The position numbers and the translations under genes are program-made. A model generated the notes under the pieces. That model did no database searches, was not told where the DNA came from, and saw only the letters and a program-made list of their open reading frames with translations. This document shows positions 5,860 to 6,645 of a stretch of DNA of 6,645 bases, in pieces (positions within the stretch are counted from its first letter, which is position 1; each line of letters begins with the position of its first letter). The DNA lies in contig JAICUZ010000154.1 in the NCBI GenBank assembly GCA_025935595.1, positions 1 to 6,645 of the forward strand, read 5' to 3'. Source of the DNA: Burkholderiales bacterium. Lineage in GTDB: Bacteria; Actinomycetota; Thermoleophilia; Gaiellales; Gaiellaceae.

Positions 5860-6215
5860 CGGTCCTGCTCGTCGAGGACAACGAGAAGAACATGAAGCTC
5901 CTCCGCGACGTCCTGACCGCGAAGGGGTACCGCGTGCTGGAGGCGACGAGCGGGGAGGAGGCGGTGGAGCGCGCGCTCGCCGAGGATCCGCAGCTCGTTC
6001 TGATGGACGTGCAGCTCCCGGGGATCGACGGCGTCGAGGCGCTTCGCCGCATCCGCACCGACGAGCGTGCCGCCGCGATCCCTGTGCTCGCGCTGACCGC
6101 GCAGGCGATGGAAGGCGACCGCGAGCGCTTCCTCGCCGCGGGCTTCGGCGGGTACCTGTCGAAGCCGGTCGACATCATCGAGCTGCTGGCGACGGTCGCC
6201 GCGTACGTGCCCTGA
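5856..6215 (+). CDS. Single-domain response regulator (CheY/DivK-like)
   Basis: A 119-residue stand-alone receiver with no output domain. It has the acidic pair E7/D8, phosphoacceptor D51 in 'LVLMDVQLPGIDG', T81 in 'VLALTAQAM' and K103 in 'YLSKPVD', so it should accept a phosphoryl group. The 'NEKNMKLLRDVL' helix and the 'LTAQAMEGDRERFLAAGF' segment resemble DivK-type receivers more than chemotaxis CheY. It overlaps the end of the cyclase gene by 4 nt (ATGA) and is the last gene of the operon. Likely roles are a phosphate sink, a second output of the upstream kinase acting by protein contact, or a relay to an unlinked phosphotransfer protein; the sequence does not choose between them. Confidence 0.93.
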   Translation: MTVLLVEDNEKNMKLLRDVLTAKGYRVLEATSGEEAVERALAEDPQLVLMDVQLPGIDGVEALRRIRTDERAAAIPVLALTAQAMEGDRERFLAAGFGGYLSKPVDIIELLATVAAYVP

Positions 6216-6217
6216 CG

Positions 6218-6252
6218 AGCCATGTCCCGGGGACAGTCCCCGGGACATGGCT
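6218..6252. terminator. Perfect 35-nt palindrome between convergent genes, probable bidirectional transcription stop or REP-like element
   Basis: The sequence is a perfect inverted repeat with 17-nt arms (left arm AGCCATGTCCCGGGGAC) around a single central A at 6235. As a hairpin it would have 16 bp and a 3-nt loop. It occupies most of the 48-nt gap between the stop of the receiver gene (6215) and the stop of the convergent cupin (6264), the expected place for a shared terminator. No T-run follows on either strand, so it is not a classic intrinsic terminator. The arms are built from repeated GTCCC/GGGAC units, which also fits a dispersed REP-type palindrome. Confidence 0.55.
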
Positions 6253-6263
6253 GGAAGTGCGCA

Positions 6264-6645
6264 CTACGGGACCGACGGACAGGGGTTGTAGGTCTTGTTG
6301 TTCATGTAGTCCGCCATCGGGATCTGAGGCGGGTCGTACCCCGTCGTGATCAGCGTGGTCGTCCACTTGATCGTCCCGGCCGCGATCCCGCGCACCGGCA
6401 GGTGGGGTGCCTCGATGAAGGTCTGGCCGGCGCTGACGGTCGTCGGGGTGCACGACCCCTGGTAGATCTTGAACGAGCCTTCCTGCACCTGGACGATCGC
6501 GACACCCGGGTGGACGTGCCAGCCGGTGTCGAAGTCGGTGGCGCTCGTGCGGACGATCTTCATGTGAACGTTGCCCGTGTCGGCGATGACCTGCTGCGAG
6601 ACGACCGCAGACAGGGCCGTTCCCACACCGACGAGCGACAGCGCC
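6264..6645 (-). CDS. Second secreted cupin-domain protein (5' end beyond window)
   Basis: The frame stays open to the window edge. The GTG at 6626 falls inside a hydrophobic signal-peptide-like stretch ('ALSLVGVGTALSAVV'), so the true start lies beyond 6645. The 126 visible residues hold one cupin barrel: motif 1 'GWHVHPGVAIVQVQEG' with the HxH pair (visible residues 43 and 45), then 'GSCTPTTVSAGQTFIEAP' and a motif 2 region with a His ('EAPHLPVRG') that is offset from the standard metal-ligand position. It has two cysteines, one in 'SCTPTT' and one near the C-terminus ('YNPCPSVP'), the same arrangement as in the cupin at 736-1206, with which it shares 'CTPTT.(S/T)AGQ(T/S)F.EA'. The two are paralogues, and this one has a longer tail after the barrel. 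It converges on the signalling operon across the palindrome. Function unknown; possibly extracytoplasmic small-molecule or metal binding. Confidence 0.85.
   Translation of the reverse strand, partial: ALSLVGVGTALSAVVSQQVIADTGNVHMKIVRTSATDFDTGWHVHPGVAIVQVQEGSFKIYQGSCTPTTVSAGQTFIEAPHLPVRGIAAGTIKWTTTLITTGYDPPQIPMADYMNNKTYNPCPSVP

Overview
This is a very GC-rich, gene-dense window from a bacterial chromosome. G/C-ending codons dominate, GTG starts are common, two genes look leaderless, and the gene content is extracytoplasmic proteins plus two-component signalling. Together these suggest a high-GC actinobacterium; a Thermoleophilia/Gaiellales-type lineage is my guess from the style of the proteins, not something shown by a marker gene. 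There are no RNA genes, CRISPR arrays or insertion sequences, and no gene-free stretch longer than about 150 bases.

Layout. (1) 1-729, + strand: the 3' part of a gene for a membrane-anchored surface protein with Ig-like domains, resembling the DUF916/WxL-interacting type. (2) 736-1206, - strand: a small secreted cupin, ending 6 nt from gene 1. (3) 1358-1909, + strand: a short cytoplasmic NarX/DesK-type (HisKA_3) histidine kinase whose phosphoacceptor box is intact but whose ATP-binding boxes are eroded. (4) 1864-2553, - strand: a complete NarL/LuxR-type response regulator. It converges on the kinase, and the two coding ends overlap by 46 bp. Both genes have a -10-like hexamer exactly 6 nt before the start codon and no useful ribosome binding site, which suggests leaderless mRNAs. 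(5) 2701-6215, + strand: a tight four-gene operon. It encodes a secreted SnoaL/NTF2-like protein, a transmembrane HAMP histidine kinase, a receiver-coiled-coil-class III nucleotide cyclase, and a single-domain DivK-like receiver. Successive junctions are 1 nt apart, a 4-nt overlap and a 4-nt overlap. (6) 6218-6252: a perfect 35-nt palindrome that fills the gap before a convergent gene. (7) 6264-6645, - strand: the 3' part of a second secreted cupin, clearly a paralogue of the first.

How it may work together (inference). The operon looks like a membrane signalling unit: the kinase senses something outside the membrane, perhaps helped by the secreted SnoaL-like protein, and phosphorylates a receiver that controls nucleotide cyclase output and/or a stand-alone receiver. 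The cyclase keeps its metal and transition-state residues but has lost both canonical base-recognition residues, so its product is uncertain. The eroded kinase next to it may act as a phosphatase or phosphotransfer partner of the NarL-type regulator rather than as a kinase. The two paralogous cupins bracket both signalling units and may be outputs or inputs of them.
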